A stretch of DNA of 53,338 nt from Sphingobacteriaceae bacterium. GTDB lineage: Bacteria > Bacteroidota > Bacteroidia > Sphingobacteriales > Sphingobacteriaceae. The position numbers and the translations under genes were made by a program. The notes under the pieces were generated by a model. That model was not told the origin of the DNA and did not search any database. It saw only the letters and a program-made list of their open reading frames with translations. The stretch's first letter is position 1. Each line of letters begins with the position of its first letter. Shown here piece after piece: positions 18,534 to 27,366 of this stretch. The DNA is taken from positions 1-53,338 of the forward strand of contig CANHGR010000013.1 in NCBI GenBank assembly GCA_947460875.1. The letters are read 5' to 3'.

Positions 18534-20390
18534 ATGATCAAAGCTACAACTGTATTGCTTCGCTATTTTCTTTTCTGGATGGTGTTTTTCTTTGTCGACA
18601 GGCTGATTTTCATCCTTTACTATTCAGCTAAATTATCGACGAGTCCTTTTACAGAAATTGCGAAAAGCTTTATCTATGGAGCATGGATGGATGCGTCTAT
18701 GGCTGGATACTTAAGTGGCATCCCACTGCTGATTTTTTTAGCTGTTTGGCTTGTACCTGGAATCAAAATATCGTCCAACGTGATCAAATGGTACAACGGG
18801 ATTCTTATAATTCTATTTACAATTTTCACTGGAATAAGCTTTAATATTTACCGGGAATGGGGAAGTAAGGTAAACTATCGCGCGATTGAGTTCTTGTATA
18901 CAGGGCCTGGCGAAGCCCTTGCATCGACCGTCTCTTCCCCACTTTTTTCATCTTCTTTAGTTTGCATTTCTTTTATCTTAGTTATGTTTTTCCTGGCAAG
19001 ACATATTATTGACTACAACGTCCCCCAGAGGCCAAACCTTTTCATTTCCTCAATCTTCTCAATCGTGATTATTGCTTTAAATATCCTGATCATTCGAGGA
19101 GGTGTTGGTGTGGCCCCGATGAACGAAAGCGCTGTATATTTTTCAAGTAAACCGATTTTAAATCATGCAGCGGTTAACATAGAATGGGCGTTGTTTAGAG
19201 ATATGCTGCGCAATAAAAGAGGTAGTAAAAATCTATTTATTTATTATAGGAGTGATGAAGCTCAAACTATTGTAAATGAACTTTATATGAGCAAAGACAG
19301 TATTAGTTCAATGATGCTCACGACCGCTCAACCGAACGTCGTTCTGATCATCTTAGAAAGCTTCACCGCAGATGTGATAGAAAGTATGGGCGGGGAAAAA
19401 GGTGTGACCCCTAATCTAGATGAAATAGTGAAAGATGGTCTATTTTTCTCGAATGTTTATGCATCCGGCGATCGGACAGAAAAAGGGATTGCGGCGATTA
19501 TCAGCGGTTTTCCTGCCCAGGCAATCCAGAGTATAATGAAAAATAATATCAAACAAGAGAAGCTTCCCTCCATATCTCAAGAACTAGCAGCAAAGGGTTA
19601 TAGCACAAGCTTATATTATGGTGGTGAAAGTGAGTTCTCTAACATGAAATCATATCTGCTTAGTCATGGTTTTAATAACATAATTGATAAAGCTTCGTAC
19701 GAACGGAAAGATATGAACTCAAAATGGGGTGCATACGATGAAGTAGTATTTAGAAGGCAACTATCCGATTTAAATAAAGAGACGCAGCCGTTTCTTTCTA
19801 CCCTAATAACCTTGAGCAATCACGAGCCTTTTGAATTGCCGGGCAAGCTTTATTTCGGCAGTAGCAGTATAGAAAATAAGTTTAAGAGCACAGCATATTA
19901 CACTGATTCACTACTAGCCGACTACCTAACACAAGCAAAGAAACAGCCATGGTATAAAAATACTTTATTTATCATAGTAGCAGATCATGGACATCGGCTT
20001 CCAAAAAACACCCATGAAAATTATCATCCCGCACGCTTTCATATTCCTCTTCTATTTTATGGCGACGTGATTAAGCAGGAATATCGTGGTAGTAAAATTG
20101 AAAAAATTGGAAGCCAAACAGATATAGCGGCAACCCTTTTGACTCAATTAGGCATGGAAAGTAACAAATTTCCTTGGAGCAAAGATTTGCTCAATAAAGG
20201 CACCAGCGATTTTGCCTTTTACAATTGGGATAATGGCTTTGGTTTTAGCGATCGCGTTCAGTCAGTGTCATTTGATAATGTGGGTAAAAGTGTAATCTAT
20301 ACCAGCGTTGAAACAAGGCCGACTGATTCCTTGCTTAGATATGGAAAGGCTTATATGCAGCAGGTATACCAGCAGTTTCTTAACTATTAA
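18534..20390 (+). CDS. LTA-synthase-like membrane sulfatase-fold phosphotransferase
   Basis: The 618-residue protein has about five N-terminal membrane helices (residues ~5-200) and a large extracytoplasmic alkaline-phosphatase/sulfatase-fold domain. Metal and active-site residues are visible: the Glu of LIILESFTADV (~272), the nucleophile Thr315 in SGDRTEKGIAAI and the Asp-His pair in VADHGHRLPKN (~483). The architecture is that of LtaS/OpgB/MdoB-type phosphoglycerol transferases. In Gram-negative Bacteroidota such enzymes more likely decorate periplasmic glycans or lipids than make lipoteichoic acid; that is inference. It starts with an ATG 14 bp after TAATTTG, a -7-like sequence, so the leader may be very short. 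Confidence 0.88.
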   Translation: MIKATTVLLRYFLFWMVFFFVDRLIFILYYSAKLSTSPFTEIAKSFIYGAWMDASMAGYLSGIPLLIFLAVWLVPGIKISSNVIKWYNGILIILFTIFTGISFNIYREWGSKVNYRAIEFLYTGPGEALASTVSSPLFSSSLVCISFILVMFFLARHIIDYNVPQRPNLFISSIFSIVIIALNILIIRGGVGVAPMNESAVYFSSKPILNHAAVNIEWALFRDMLRNKRGSKNLFIYYRSDEAQTIVNELYMSKDSISSMMLTTAQPNVVLIILESFTADVIESMGGEKGVTPNLDEIVKDGLFFSNVYASGDRTEKGIAAIISGFPAQAIQSIMKNNIKQEKLPSISQELAAKGYSTSLYYGGESEFSNMKSYLLSHGFNNIIDKASYERKDMNSKWGAYDEVVFRRQLSDLNKETQPFLSTLITLSNHEPFELPGKLYFGSSSIENKFKSTAYYTDSLLADYLTQAKKQPWYKNTLFIIVADHGHRLPKNTHENYHPARFHIPLLFYGDVIKQEYRGSKIEKIGSQTDIAATLLTQLGMESNKFPWSKDLLNKGTSDFAFYNWDNGFGFSDRVQSVSFDNVGKSVIYTSVETRPTDSLLRYGKAYMQQVYQQFLNY

Positions 20391-20526
20391 TGCCATATAA
20401 GTTTTTTCCTCATTCAATTCAATAGAAATTTTTGACTATTAATCTTTCTCTCTACTTTAGCCGCAAACAAAAAAATCAAGTAACGAAAAGTTATAAATTA
20501 AATAATTAAATAAAATCTATAAATAC

Positions 20527-21516
20527 ATGAAAAAGCGCGTTCTTGGCAAAACCGGGTTTGAAATAGCCGAGATAGGATTGGGTACATGGCAAGTCGGGGG
20601 TACCTGGGGAACCACGTTTAGTAATGCTAATGCCGATTTAATTCTAAATGCTGCTATTGATCAAGGCATAAATTTCATTGATACGGCTGATGTTTACAGT
20701 GCGGGTGAAAGCGAAAAATCTATCGGCCGATTGATCCGCTCAAGATCTGAACGGATTTATGTAGCTACGAAGTGCGGGCGACAATTTTCGCCACACATCG
20801 ACAGTGCTTATCAAGCTAAAGAACTTAGGGCGTTTGTAGAAGCCAGCTTAAAAAATCTGGGACTCGAAACAATTGATCTAATTCAATTGCACTGCCCTCC
20901 ATCAGAAACCTTTTATCGCCCTGAGATCTTCGATTTATTTAACACTCTAAAGAAAGAGGGGAAAATTCTTAATATGGGGGTTAGTGTAGAAAAAATTGAT
21001 GAAGCCCTGAAAGCGATTGAATATGATAATGTTACCACCATACAGATCATTTTTAATATGCTCCGGCAGCGCCCAGCCGAACACTTCTTCGCGCAAGCAG
21101 CTAGGAAAGATGTGGGCATTATTGTTCGGGTGCCTCTTGCCAGCGGATTATTATCTGGAAGATACTCAACTTCGACCTCTTTTGGCGAAGGAGATCACCG
21201 TACGTTTAACAGAAATGGCGAAGTGTTTGACAAAGGAGAAACTTTTGCAGGTGTCGATTTCAACACGGGTCTGGCAGCCGTAAAGAAAATAAAGGAGCTT
21301 TTTCCAGACGATTCGAACTTAGCAGCTGTAGCATTAAAATGGATACTCATGTTTAAAGAGGTGAGTGCGGTAATTCCGGGAGCTTCCAGTCCGCAGCAGG
21401 TGTTGTCAAATATTTTGGCTTCAGGACTGCCAAATCTTTCTGACGATCAGATGTTTGAAATAGAAAATATTTATAAATCCGATATTTGGCCTCTCTTGGC
21501 AAAAGAGAAATGGTAA
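20527..21516 (+). CDS. Aldo/keto reductase
   Basis: This 329-residue NADPH-dependent oxidoreductase with a (beta/alpha)8 barrel has a complete catalytic tetrad: Asp52 and Tyr57 in INFIDTADVYSAGESE, Lys82 in YVATKCG and His122 in IQLHCPP. The C-terminal cofactor segment VIPGASSPQQVLSN is also conserved. It resembles the YajO/IolS-like AKR branch; the substrate cannot be told. The promoter probably lies at 20430-20460 (TTTTTG, 18 bp, TACTTTAG). A short terminator follows at 21542-21562, so it is monocistronic. Confidence 0.93.
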   Translation: MKKRVLGKTGFEIAEIGLGTWQVGGTWGTTFSNANADLILNAAIDQGINFIDTADVYSAGESEKSIGRLIRSRSERIYVATKCGRQFSPHIDSAYQAKELRAFVEASLKNLGLETIDLIQLHCPPSETFYRPEIFDLFNTLKKEGKILNMGVSVEKIDEALKAIEYDNVTTIQIIFNMLRQRPAEHFFAQAARKDVGIIVRVPLASGLLSGRYSTSTSFGEGDHRTFNRNGEVFDKGETFAGVDFNTGLAAVKKIKELFPDDSNLAAVALKWILMFKEVSAVIPGASSPQQVLSNILASGLPNLSDDQMFEIENIYKSDIWPLLAKEKW

Positions 21517-21541
21517 GCGATCTCACTAAATAAAATACAAT

Positions 21542-21562
21542 AAGGCCTTTTTAGCCTTTTTT
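21542..21562 (+). terminator. Rho-independent terminator after the aldo/keto reductase
   Basis: AAGGC and GCCTT form a short stem around a seven-base loop (CTTTTTA), followed by a T-run. It lies 26 bp after the stop codon at 21516. Confidence 0.7.
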
Positions 21563-21975
21563 ACACTTGGAGAGATCGAAAAAGCCCACTCAGGGATTAA
21601 AACTGGCGCCGACTTTCTCGAATCTATTCAGGCCCTTATTGACTTTGGCTAAGTAAAATATGACTGTTTGGTTTTGGACGGTAACGCAACGCATTGCTCT
21701 AGGCGGAGTAACTATCCAATCATCTTCTAAGTCTCTCTTACAACTAATTTCAGCTTTTACTAACGAAGTGTTATTAAATAACACGCCAAAACATCATTAA
21801 GCCGGAAAAACAAATTGCTTTAAATTTCGCAATGAAAGTACAAATGCTCCTTTCATTAAAAGGGTCGCAGACATGGATTCGACGTTGTACATAGTTTAAT
21901 GTACGAGCTAAGCTAATGCTAGCTGAGTTGATTCGCAAAAGCCAGTATATTTTTATAGTAATGAAGACGTAACTT
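21563..21975. other. Intergenic region, no gene accepted
   Basis: About 410 bp between the aldo/keto reductase terminator and the SCO1-like gene. Around 21861-21920 a segment starting GGGTCGC, with ATGGATTCGACG and two small hairpins after it, recalls the 5' end of a tmRNA, but no tag reading frame or 3' tRNA half follows. I see nothing else here. Confidence 0.4.
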
Positions 21976-22638
21976 TTAATCCAATCGCTCTGCTTTCAGC
22001 GTATTAATATCCTTTATTAATTGCTCTGCCTCCAACTGCAAGGTGCCATTATAAATCCCCCGTATTCTACTTGAACCATCTACAAGGAGAAAGTGCTCGG
22101 TGTGCAAAAACTGGGTGCTATCTTTAGTAAATCCCAAGCTTTCCTCCGCAAAGTATGATCTTCTGGCTAGATTATAGATCTCTGATTTATTACCCGTTAA
22201 GAAGTACCAATTAGACTTTTTAATACCTTTTGATTCTTTATATAATTTAAGCCTTTCGGGCGTATCTATCCAAGGTGTCACACTGTATGATAGAATAACA
22301 ACAGAAGAATCGTTTTGAAAAGTTTTGGCTACACGCGCCATTTCTTCGGTCATTGCCGGACAAATATTATCACAGCTAGTAAAGATAAAATTTGCCACAT
22401 GAATTTTGCCTTCAATATTTTTTTGGGTGATGGTTTCTAAGTTCTGACTAACAAATGAGAAAGAAGAGATTATGTGAGTAACCTTTTCTGTTACTTCTTC
22501 TTTACTATCTAAGAACAGGGGATTAAACTCGGCTGTGTTGTAAAATGGCAGATTTAACGGCTTTTTCCCTGAGTTGCAAGAAATAAGAAATACACAAAGA
22601 CCAAATAGTTTAATTCTTAAAAATACTGTCTGCCACAT
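21976..22638 (-). CDS. SCO1/SenC-family copper chaperone lipoprotein
   Basis: From the ATG at 22638 this gives 220 residues with a lipoprotein signal (CVFLISCNSGKK, lipid Cys about residue 21) and a thioredoxin-like SCO domain. The copper-binding Cys pair is C89 and C93 in TSCDNICP, and the third ligand is His179 in FLHTEHFLLVD. SCO proteins deliver copper to cytochrome oxidase or act as thiol reductants in the periplasm. A longer frame starts at a TTG (22659), but the ATG gives the better signal. It overlaps the 3' end of the MORN lipoprotein gene by 29 bp and is the last gene of a four-gene minus-strand cluster with two YHYH proteins. Confidence 0.9.
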   Translation of the reverse strand: MWQTVFLRIKLFGLCVFLISCNSGKKPLNLPFYNTAEFNPLFLDSKEEVTEKVTHIISSFSFVSQNLETITQKNIEGKIHVANFIFTSCDNICPAMTEEMARVAKTFQNDSSVVILSYSVTPWIDTPERLKLYKESKGIKKSNWYFLTGNKSEIYNLARRSYFAEESLGFTKDSTQFLHTEHFLLVDGSSRIRGIYNGTLQLEAEQLIKDINTLKAERLD

Positions 22639-23197
22639 TCTCGCAATTTTTAGTGCCAAGCAGTCCGTACCGCCGTCCGCCCGTCATGATATAATTAGCC
22701 TTAATTTTTCCGTCATCGTAAAACTGCTTTTGGCTTCCTTCCTCATATCCCATTCTATAATTCATAGCCTTTATTAAAAGTCCCCGATCGTTCCACTCGC
22801 GGCAGCTTCCGTTGTATTCGCCGTCAGCAAATGAATATTGGAGCTTCAAAGTTCCGTTGGGCCACCAAGCCTTTAAAGACCCGACTTTTTTGCCACTTCG
22901 AAATTCGCGTGTTTCCATCACTTTCCCATCTGGAAAAAATTTCTTCCAGATTCCGTGCTCTTTTCCTTCATAAAACCCAATAATTTCTGCTGTGTCCTTT
23001 TGATTAGCACTTAACGAAAAAATTTTGCCTGTAAAGATGCTACTTCCTTTCATTGCAAGGCCATTTTTCAGTTCAATGTTGGCCTCGGTTGAACTGAAGG
23101 CCATCATTTTCACCTCCGGCTCAGATTCAGTGCAGGCTTGAAAGCATAATAAAAAAATACTAACGTGAAACAGTGCCTGCTGTGCCATAAAATCCAT
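22610..23197 (-). CDS. MORN-repeat lipoprotein (YwqK-like)
   Basis: This 195-residue precursor has a lipoprotein-like N-terminus (VSIFLLCFQACTES). From residue ~75 it contains four to five MORN_2-type repeats, seen in YEGKEHGIWKKFFPDGK, RSGKKVGSLKAWWPNG, ADGEYNGSCREWNDRG and YEEGSQKQFYDDGK. Databases often label such proteins antitoxin YwqK family, but nothing here indicates a toxin-antitoxin pair; the repeats more likely form a surface or periplasmic beta-scaffold. The ATG at 23197 lies inside the preceding YHYH gene (38-bp overlap) and its 3' end overlaps the SCO1-like gene by 29 bp. This strongly suggests translational coupling and a joint role. Confidence 0.82.
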   Translation of the reverse strand: MDFMAQQALFHVSIFLLCFQACTESEPEVKMMAFSSTEANIELKNGLAMKGSSIFTGKIFSLSANQKDTAEIIGFYEGKEHGIWKKFFPDGKVMETREFRSGKKVGSLKAWWPNGTLKLQYSFADGEYNGSCREWNDRGLLIKAMNYRMGYEEGSQKQFYDDGKIKANYIMTGGRRYGLLGTKNCENVADSIFKN

Positions 23198-23927
23198 TTC
23201 CGTTGATGTAAGGATCTGTAGAGGTTATATGATAGTGATAGATACCGTTAGGATATTCCGTGGTCGCGGTTATATGTCCGTGATACGCATCAAGTGCAGC
23301 ATTCGACACTGTTGTTCCATTCTCTGTTGGTCCATATACAGGAAACCCATCAAGCAAAAATCCCAAAAGTGCAGATTTGTTCGCTTTTACAGTAGTTAGA
23401 TAGAGCGGCTCAACATGATAATGATATTCACTAGTTGGAGAAGGATGACCCCAATATTGATCAAATGAAACAACTTCGTTTGTTAGTGGCTGATTGGGAC
23501 CAGCATATTGATTAAAAAAGGGTACTCCGTTAAGTGACACACCAATCGGACCTAGCGGAGTTGCAGAATGACTCGAAGCAACCTGGGGATTAACAGGAAT
23601 CTTAAAGGTATAATTTTGAGTACCTATAGAATTTGGATTTTTCTTAAACGACGCTCCTCCAAAGGTAGTTCCAGAAAACGATTCGTATAAGCTGTTCGAG
23701 GTGGCGTAGTAGGCGCTTCCATGGTCTGGCGCACCTGTTGTTTTAATGTAGATATATGTCCCATTTGAAGTAATGCTACTTGCACCATATATCTTTTTAT
23801 ATATATCCGGAACTGTGACGGTTGAGGGCAAACTAGTACTAGGAGGTGTTACAGACTCGGATTTTTTACAGGAAGCAAAGGCAATTGAAATTGCAATAAT
23901 TGTTGTAAATATTTTAGCACTTTTCAT
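23160..23927 (-). CDS. YHYH-domain lipoprotein (copy 1)
   Basis: The 255-residue precursor has a lipobox (ISIAFASCKKSES). The mature part is a YHYH domain named for its His/Tyr motifs: SEYHYHVEPLY and GIYHYHIT, together with VSLNGVPFFNQYAG, LLGFLLDGFPVYGP and DAYHGHI. The many His are conserved and could bind metal, but the family has no established function that I know. It is a close paralogue of the next gene upstream (23991-24743), apparently a tandem duplication. It overlaps the MORN lipoprotein gene by 38 bp. The 11-mer GACCGACAATT upstream (23948-23958) also occurs before the other copy. Confidence 0.88.
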   Translation of the reverse strand: MKSAKIFTTIIAISIAFASCKKSESVTPPSTSLPSTVTVPDIYKKIYGASSITSNGTYIYIKTTGAPDHGSAYYATSNSLYESFSGTTFGGASFKKNPNSIGTQNYTFKIPVNPQVASSHSATPLGPIGVSLNGVPFFNQYAGPNQPLTNEVVSFDQYWGHPSPTSEYHYHVEPLYLTTVKANKSALLGFLLDGFPVYGPTENGTTVSNAALDAYHGHITATTEYPNGIYHYHITSTDPYINGNGFYGTAGTVSR

Positions 23928-23990
23928 TTTTGTTTGTTTTATTAGAGGACCGACAATTTAAAAAAAAAACTTCTATAGCTTACAATTTTT

Positions 23991-24743
23991 TCAACGGGAT
24001 ACGGTGCCTGGAGTACCATAATAGCCACTTCCGTTAATATAAGGGTCGGCAGATGTTATGTGGTAATGATAAATCCCATCAGGATAATCCACGGTAATTA
24101 ATGTATGCCCGTGAAATGCATCAAGATTTGAATTTGAGACTGTTTTGCCATTTTCTTCCGGTCCATATACCGGGAAACCATCCAGAAGAAACCCAATTAA
24201 GGCAGATTTACTTGCTTTTACAGTAGTCAAATAAAGCGGTTCAACGTGATAGTGATAGTCATTTGTAGGAGCAGGATGACCCCACCATTGATCAAAACTA
24301 CTAATTTCATGGGTAAGTGGCTGTCCACCCCCTGCATATTGGTTAAAAAATGGCACACCATTTAAAGAAACGCCTATCGGGCCTAAATTTGTTGCCCGAT
24401 GAATCGGAGCAACTGTAGGTAAAAGCGGTATCTTAAAAGTAAAACTTTGTTCAGATATAAATCCAGGATTCTTACCGAAAGCAAAGCCTCCAAATGTCTT
24501 GCCAGAAAAATGTTCATACTTTTCACTGGCTACAGGAAAATATGCACTTGAATGATCAGGGACACCCTTTGAGCGAATGTAGACATAGCTTCCATCTGAG
24601 GATACACTAGTTGCACCATATATTTTCTTGTAAACGTCTGGAACATCCGCCGTTAAAGGGGTATCGGTAGATTTTGAAATACTTTTAAACGCAAATACTA
24701 AGGCAGCGGCAGCCAACGCTGCAATTAGGATGTTCTTTTTCAT
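23991..24743 (-). CDS. YHYH-domain exported protein (copy 2)
   Basis: This 250-residue paralogue of the downstream YHYH gene shares long blocks of identity (GPIGVSLNGVPFFNQYAG, YHYHVEPLYLTTVKASKSAL, LLDGFPVYGPEENG, GIYHYHITSADPYINGSGYY). Unlike copy 1 it has no lipobox Cys: the N-terminus MKKNILIAALAAAALVFAF is a Sec signal or signal anchor, so the product may be soluble in the periplasm or anchored in the inner membrane. The gap to copy 1 is 63 bp. The difference in anchoring suggests the two copies serve the same reaction at different sites. Function is unknown; neighbours point to copper. Confidence 0.87.
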   Translation of the reverse strand: MKKNILIAALAAAALVFAFKSISKSTDTPLTADVPDVYKKIYGATSVSSDGSYVYIRSKGVPDHSSAYFPVASEKYEHFSGKTFGGFAFGKNPGFISEQSFTFKIPLLPTVAPIHRATNLGPIGVSLNGVPFFNQYAGGGQPLTHEISSFDQWWGHPAPTNDYHYHVEPLYLTTVKASKSALIGFLLDGFPVYGPEENGKTVSNSNLDAFHGHTLITVDYPDGIYHYHITSADPYINGSGYYGTPGTVSR

Positions 24744-25402
24744 TTATTTATTTAATCATTAAGACGACGAGCGAAAAGAATTCCTTCGGTAAAATACAAA
24801 GGAACTAGCTGACCGACAATTCAACTAGTAAATAAAAGGTTGCCGAGATTAAGCCTTTATCTGAAACTCAATGAAAAAAACTCTGGCAATGAGACTATTT
24901 CTACTTTTTATGCGTCTTATATGATATTAAATCTTTACACGATAAAAAAAAGACCAAGTTTAATGCTTTCGCTTCAGTAGCGCCAGAAGTTAGTTGCTTA
25001 GACACGTAGAATTTATACTTTTAACAAATAATTTACTTGAAATCAATCGCCTCAATTGGAAAATTATCTAGAGAATATTTATAACAGTATGAATACTATC
25101 TGCCCAATTGCAGATTCAGCTATGAAACATAAAATTTGGACGTTGAATTAGTTGAATCGTACGGTTCAACGGCCCTACCGACGTGCCTTCAGAGCTACTT
25201 AAAAATTGAGAAAAGAAAACATTCAACAATATTAGCTTTCGAAAAAAACTTTTTGCTCCTGACTTAGTATTTGCCTGTACTGAATTTGAACAAAAACGGC
25301 CGGCTACTAATTAAAATATATGGTTGCTAAGAAATTAACAATACCCACTCAAAAAAACAAAATTATGATTAAACTCAGGTCTCTTAGTTATTGTAAACTT
25401 GA
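24744..25402. other. Intergenic region without a gene
   Basis: About 660 bp between the YHYH cluster and pfkB, with stops in every frame. The only motif noticed is GACCGACAATT (24811-24821) within an imperfect CTAG-ended palindrome, shared with the upstream region of YHYH copy 1. No terminator for pfkB was recognised. Confidence 0.45.
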
Positions 25403-26341
25403 TTATTTATAATCTTTCATGAGTATATTATGCAAATTGTCGGCGTCTTTACGCTTAAATAATTCTGTTCCTGGGTTCATCGTTGCGGCTGTTCCGCATG
25501 CAATTCCCATTCGAAGCATCTCGCGAAGATCTTTGCCTTTAACTAAAGCATGCACCATACCACCCACCATACAATCGCCTGCACCAACAGTACTTAATTT
25601 CTCTACTTTTGGAGCTCTTACATGTTCTGATAAAGAGCTAGTTACCAGATAGGCCCCTTTCTCTCCCATGGAAACAACAATCACTTCGCAGCGCCCTTTG
25701 CTAATCAAACTTCTCGCCGCATCGTCAATCAGGTCTTTTTTTAAAGTTTCCTTTCCAGATAATAAACTCAATTCCCTTAAATTTGGTTTCAAAAGGTAAA
25801 CGCCGGTATCCACGGCTTCAGTAAGGGCTTCACCCGAAGTGTCAGCAATAAACCGAATTCCGGATTTTTTTGAAAGATGCGCGATCCTTGCATAGAAGTC
25901 GCTATCTATTCCCGGAGGAATGCTACCGCTCGCGACTATATAATCCATTCCTGAAGATAGCTTCTCAATTGCTATTATAATTTGCTTTTCCTCGATAGGC
26001 TGTATTTCAGTTCCAGGCATTCCAAACCGATATTGTCGGTTTGAAATGGACTCTACTACAATGAAATTTTCTCGGGTACTATTCTTTATTCTCAATGCGT
26101 CAAAACCAACTTTCTCGTTCTTGAGAAGATATTCCAACATTGCTCCGCTTGTCCCACCTGAAGGAAAAAATGCAATAGAATCCGTACCAAGACGCTTTAG
26201 AGCCCTTGATACATTGACTCCCCCACCCCCTGCTTCCCATACAGGTGCAGAACATTGTAGTTTTTGCTCAGGAACGAACTTTGGAACAGTGGTACTTTTA
26301 TCGACAACGGGGCTAAGCGTAATGGTAAGAATTCTGGCCAT
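25403..26341 (-). CDS. PfkB-family sugar-phosphate kinase (phosphofructokinase 2 type)
   Basis: This 312-residue ribokinase-fold kinase resembles E. coli PfkB and 1-phosphofructokinases. It starts with MARILTITLSPVVDKSTTV, has the substrate-binding GGGGVNVSRALKRLG and ends with the PfkB signature TVGAGDCMVGGMV, whose Asp is the catalytic base. The DTxGAGD motif has STVGAGD here, as in the PfkB subgroup. Fructose-6-phosphate, fructose-1-phosphate or tagatose-6-phosphate are possible substrates. No transport or sugar operon adjoins, which favours a glycolytic side role. It starts at an ATG and appears monocistronic. Confidence 0.9.
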   Translation of the reverse strand: MARILTITLSPVVDKSTTVPKFVPEQKLQCSAPVWEAGGGGVNVSRALKRLGTDSIAFFPSGGTSGAMLEYLLKNEKVGFDALRIKNSTRENFIVVESISNRQYRFGMPGTEIQPIEEKQIIIAIEKLSSGMDYIVASGSIPPGIDSDFYARIAHLSKKSGIRFIADTSGEALTEAVDTGVYLLKPNLRELSLLSGKETLKKDLIDDAARSLISKGRCEVIVVSMGEKGAYLVTSSLSEHVRAPKVEKLSTVGAGDCMVGGMVHALVKGKDLREMLRMGIACGTAATMNPGTELFKRKDADNLHNILMKDYK

Positions 26342-26540
26342 TTTTGTTTAGACTGAATTATTTATACATTGTTCAGATCTCATCTTCAGACGTCATATTC
26401 TTCGACCCGTTCCACTAGCATTTCGATCAAAAAAGTCATCTTATAATCAACTCAATAGCTAATCTTCATAAAGATTAAGCACTATCTATGACTAAAATAT
26501 CATTTTTTGTACTATTGCTCAAATTAGAGCTAGGAATATA

Positions 26541-26993
26541 CTAGCTAATCTTCTTTACACGAACCGCCTGAAGGCCTTTTTGACCGGGTTCTGTTTCAAA
26601 AGTCACTTTATCTTGCTCTCGAAGTGGTTCTGTTAGAGCATTAATGTGAACGAAAATACTCTCCTGTGATTGAAGGTCTTTAATAAAACCGTAACCTTTA
26701 CTTTCATTAAAGAAAGTAACGGAACCGTTTCTGACAATCTCTACTTCTTCTTCTGTTCTTCTCGCTATACCAATCTGAATTTCGTCAACGTCAAACTTTT
26801 TCTTCTTCAAAGGATTAGGAGGAGTTGAAGATATATTCCCGTCTTCATCAACATAAGCCATCATGTCTTCTAGGCCTTTACCTTTACTGGAAGAGTTTTT
26901 TCGTTCTTCGGACTTTTCTTTTTTATCCTGTTGCTTTTTGAACTTCTTCTTTTCTCTTTCTTTTTTATTAAAGGTTATTGTTGATTTCGCCAT
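26541..26993 (-). CDS. Cold-shock-domain protein with a long charged N-terminal extension
   Basis: The 150-residue protein has a C-terminal cold shock domain (residues ~85-150) with the RNA-binding motifs KGYGFIKD (RNP1-like) and SIFVHINAL (RNP2-like). Before it comes an 80-residue low-complexity extension dominated by Lys and Glu (KKEREKKKFKKQQDKKEK), likely disordered and able to bind RNA or ribosomes. Typical CspA has only ~70 residues; the extended form is frequent in Bacteroidota. It probably acts as an RNA chaperone. The 5' region is AT-rich with a 6-bp GATCAA/TTGATC-type repeat, possibly a structured leader. Confidence 0.88.
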   Translation of the reverse strand: MAKSTITFNKKEREKKKFKKQQDKKEKSEERKNSSSKGKGLEDMMAYVDEDGNISSTPPNPLKKKKFDVDEIQIGIARRTEEEVEIVRNGSVTFFNESKGYGFIKDLQSQESIFVHINALTEPLREQDKVTFETEPGQKGLQAVRVKKIS

Positions 26994-27366
26994 ATTTTGT
27001 TTTTTGTTAGGATTGCCGGTTCAATCAAATTTGCCGGAGTTAAGATCTGATTTGCAAAAAAAAGATTTTTTGATCTTCAGAACTTCATTATCAGTAAAAG
27101 TATGATTTTTATCGCGAAAATCCTATAAAGGCTGACTGATAACAAGCCATATATCTGCTGCGGTTTAGCGATTCTAAAATCCAAAACAAGTAATTATATC
27201 AATACAGGCGAAAAATTCATAAAGACAATTCACCGATAAAAATCCTGCGTTTACAGAAATTCCAAGGTGACTAGCCTAATTGATATTCGGAAGCCGCTCA
27301 GTTCGATGTACTTTTGAATCGTTAAACGATTTAAACACGGCAAAAAAACACCAACAACTTAAAATC
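26994..27366. other. Intergenic region upstream of the cold-shock gene
   Basis: About 370 bp with no gene seen. The first ~110 bp, which would be the leader of the cold-shock gene on the minus strand, contains GATCTTAACTCC and a GATCAAAAAATC repeat that could form a hairpin; I cannot define a promoter here. Confidence 0.35.

Noticed and set aside
18407-18631. 74-codon frame upstream of the LTA-synthase-like gene
   Set aside because: It runs 98 bp into that gene in another frame and shows no domain or signal.
21590-21784. 64-codon minus-strand frame in the gap after the aldo/keto reductase
   Set aside because: No recognisable family and no promoter box; composition is like random translation of intergenic DNA.
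21861-21975. Segment like the 5' end of a tmRNA (GGGTCGC..., ATGGATTCGACG)
   Set aside because: No tag-encoding frame, no 3' tRNA-like half with a T loop and no pairing partner for the acceptor strand were found before the SCO1-like gene. The 9-base core GGATTCGAC can occur by chance in a window this long.
22610-23197. Toxin-antitoxin role for the MORN protein (YwqK antitoxin label)
   Set aside because: No toxin-like partner adjoins; the protein has a lipoprotein signal and sits with SCO1 and YHYH genes.
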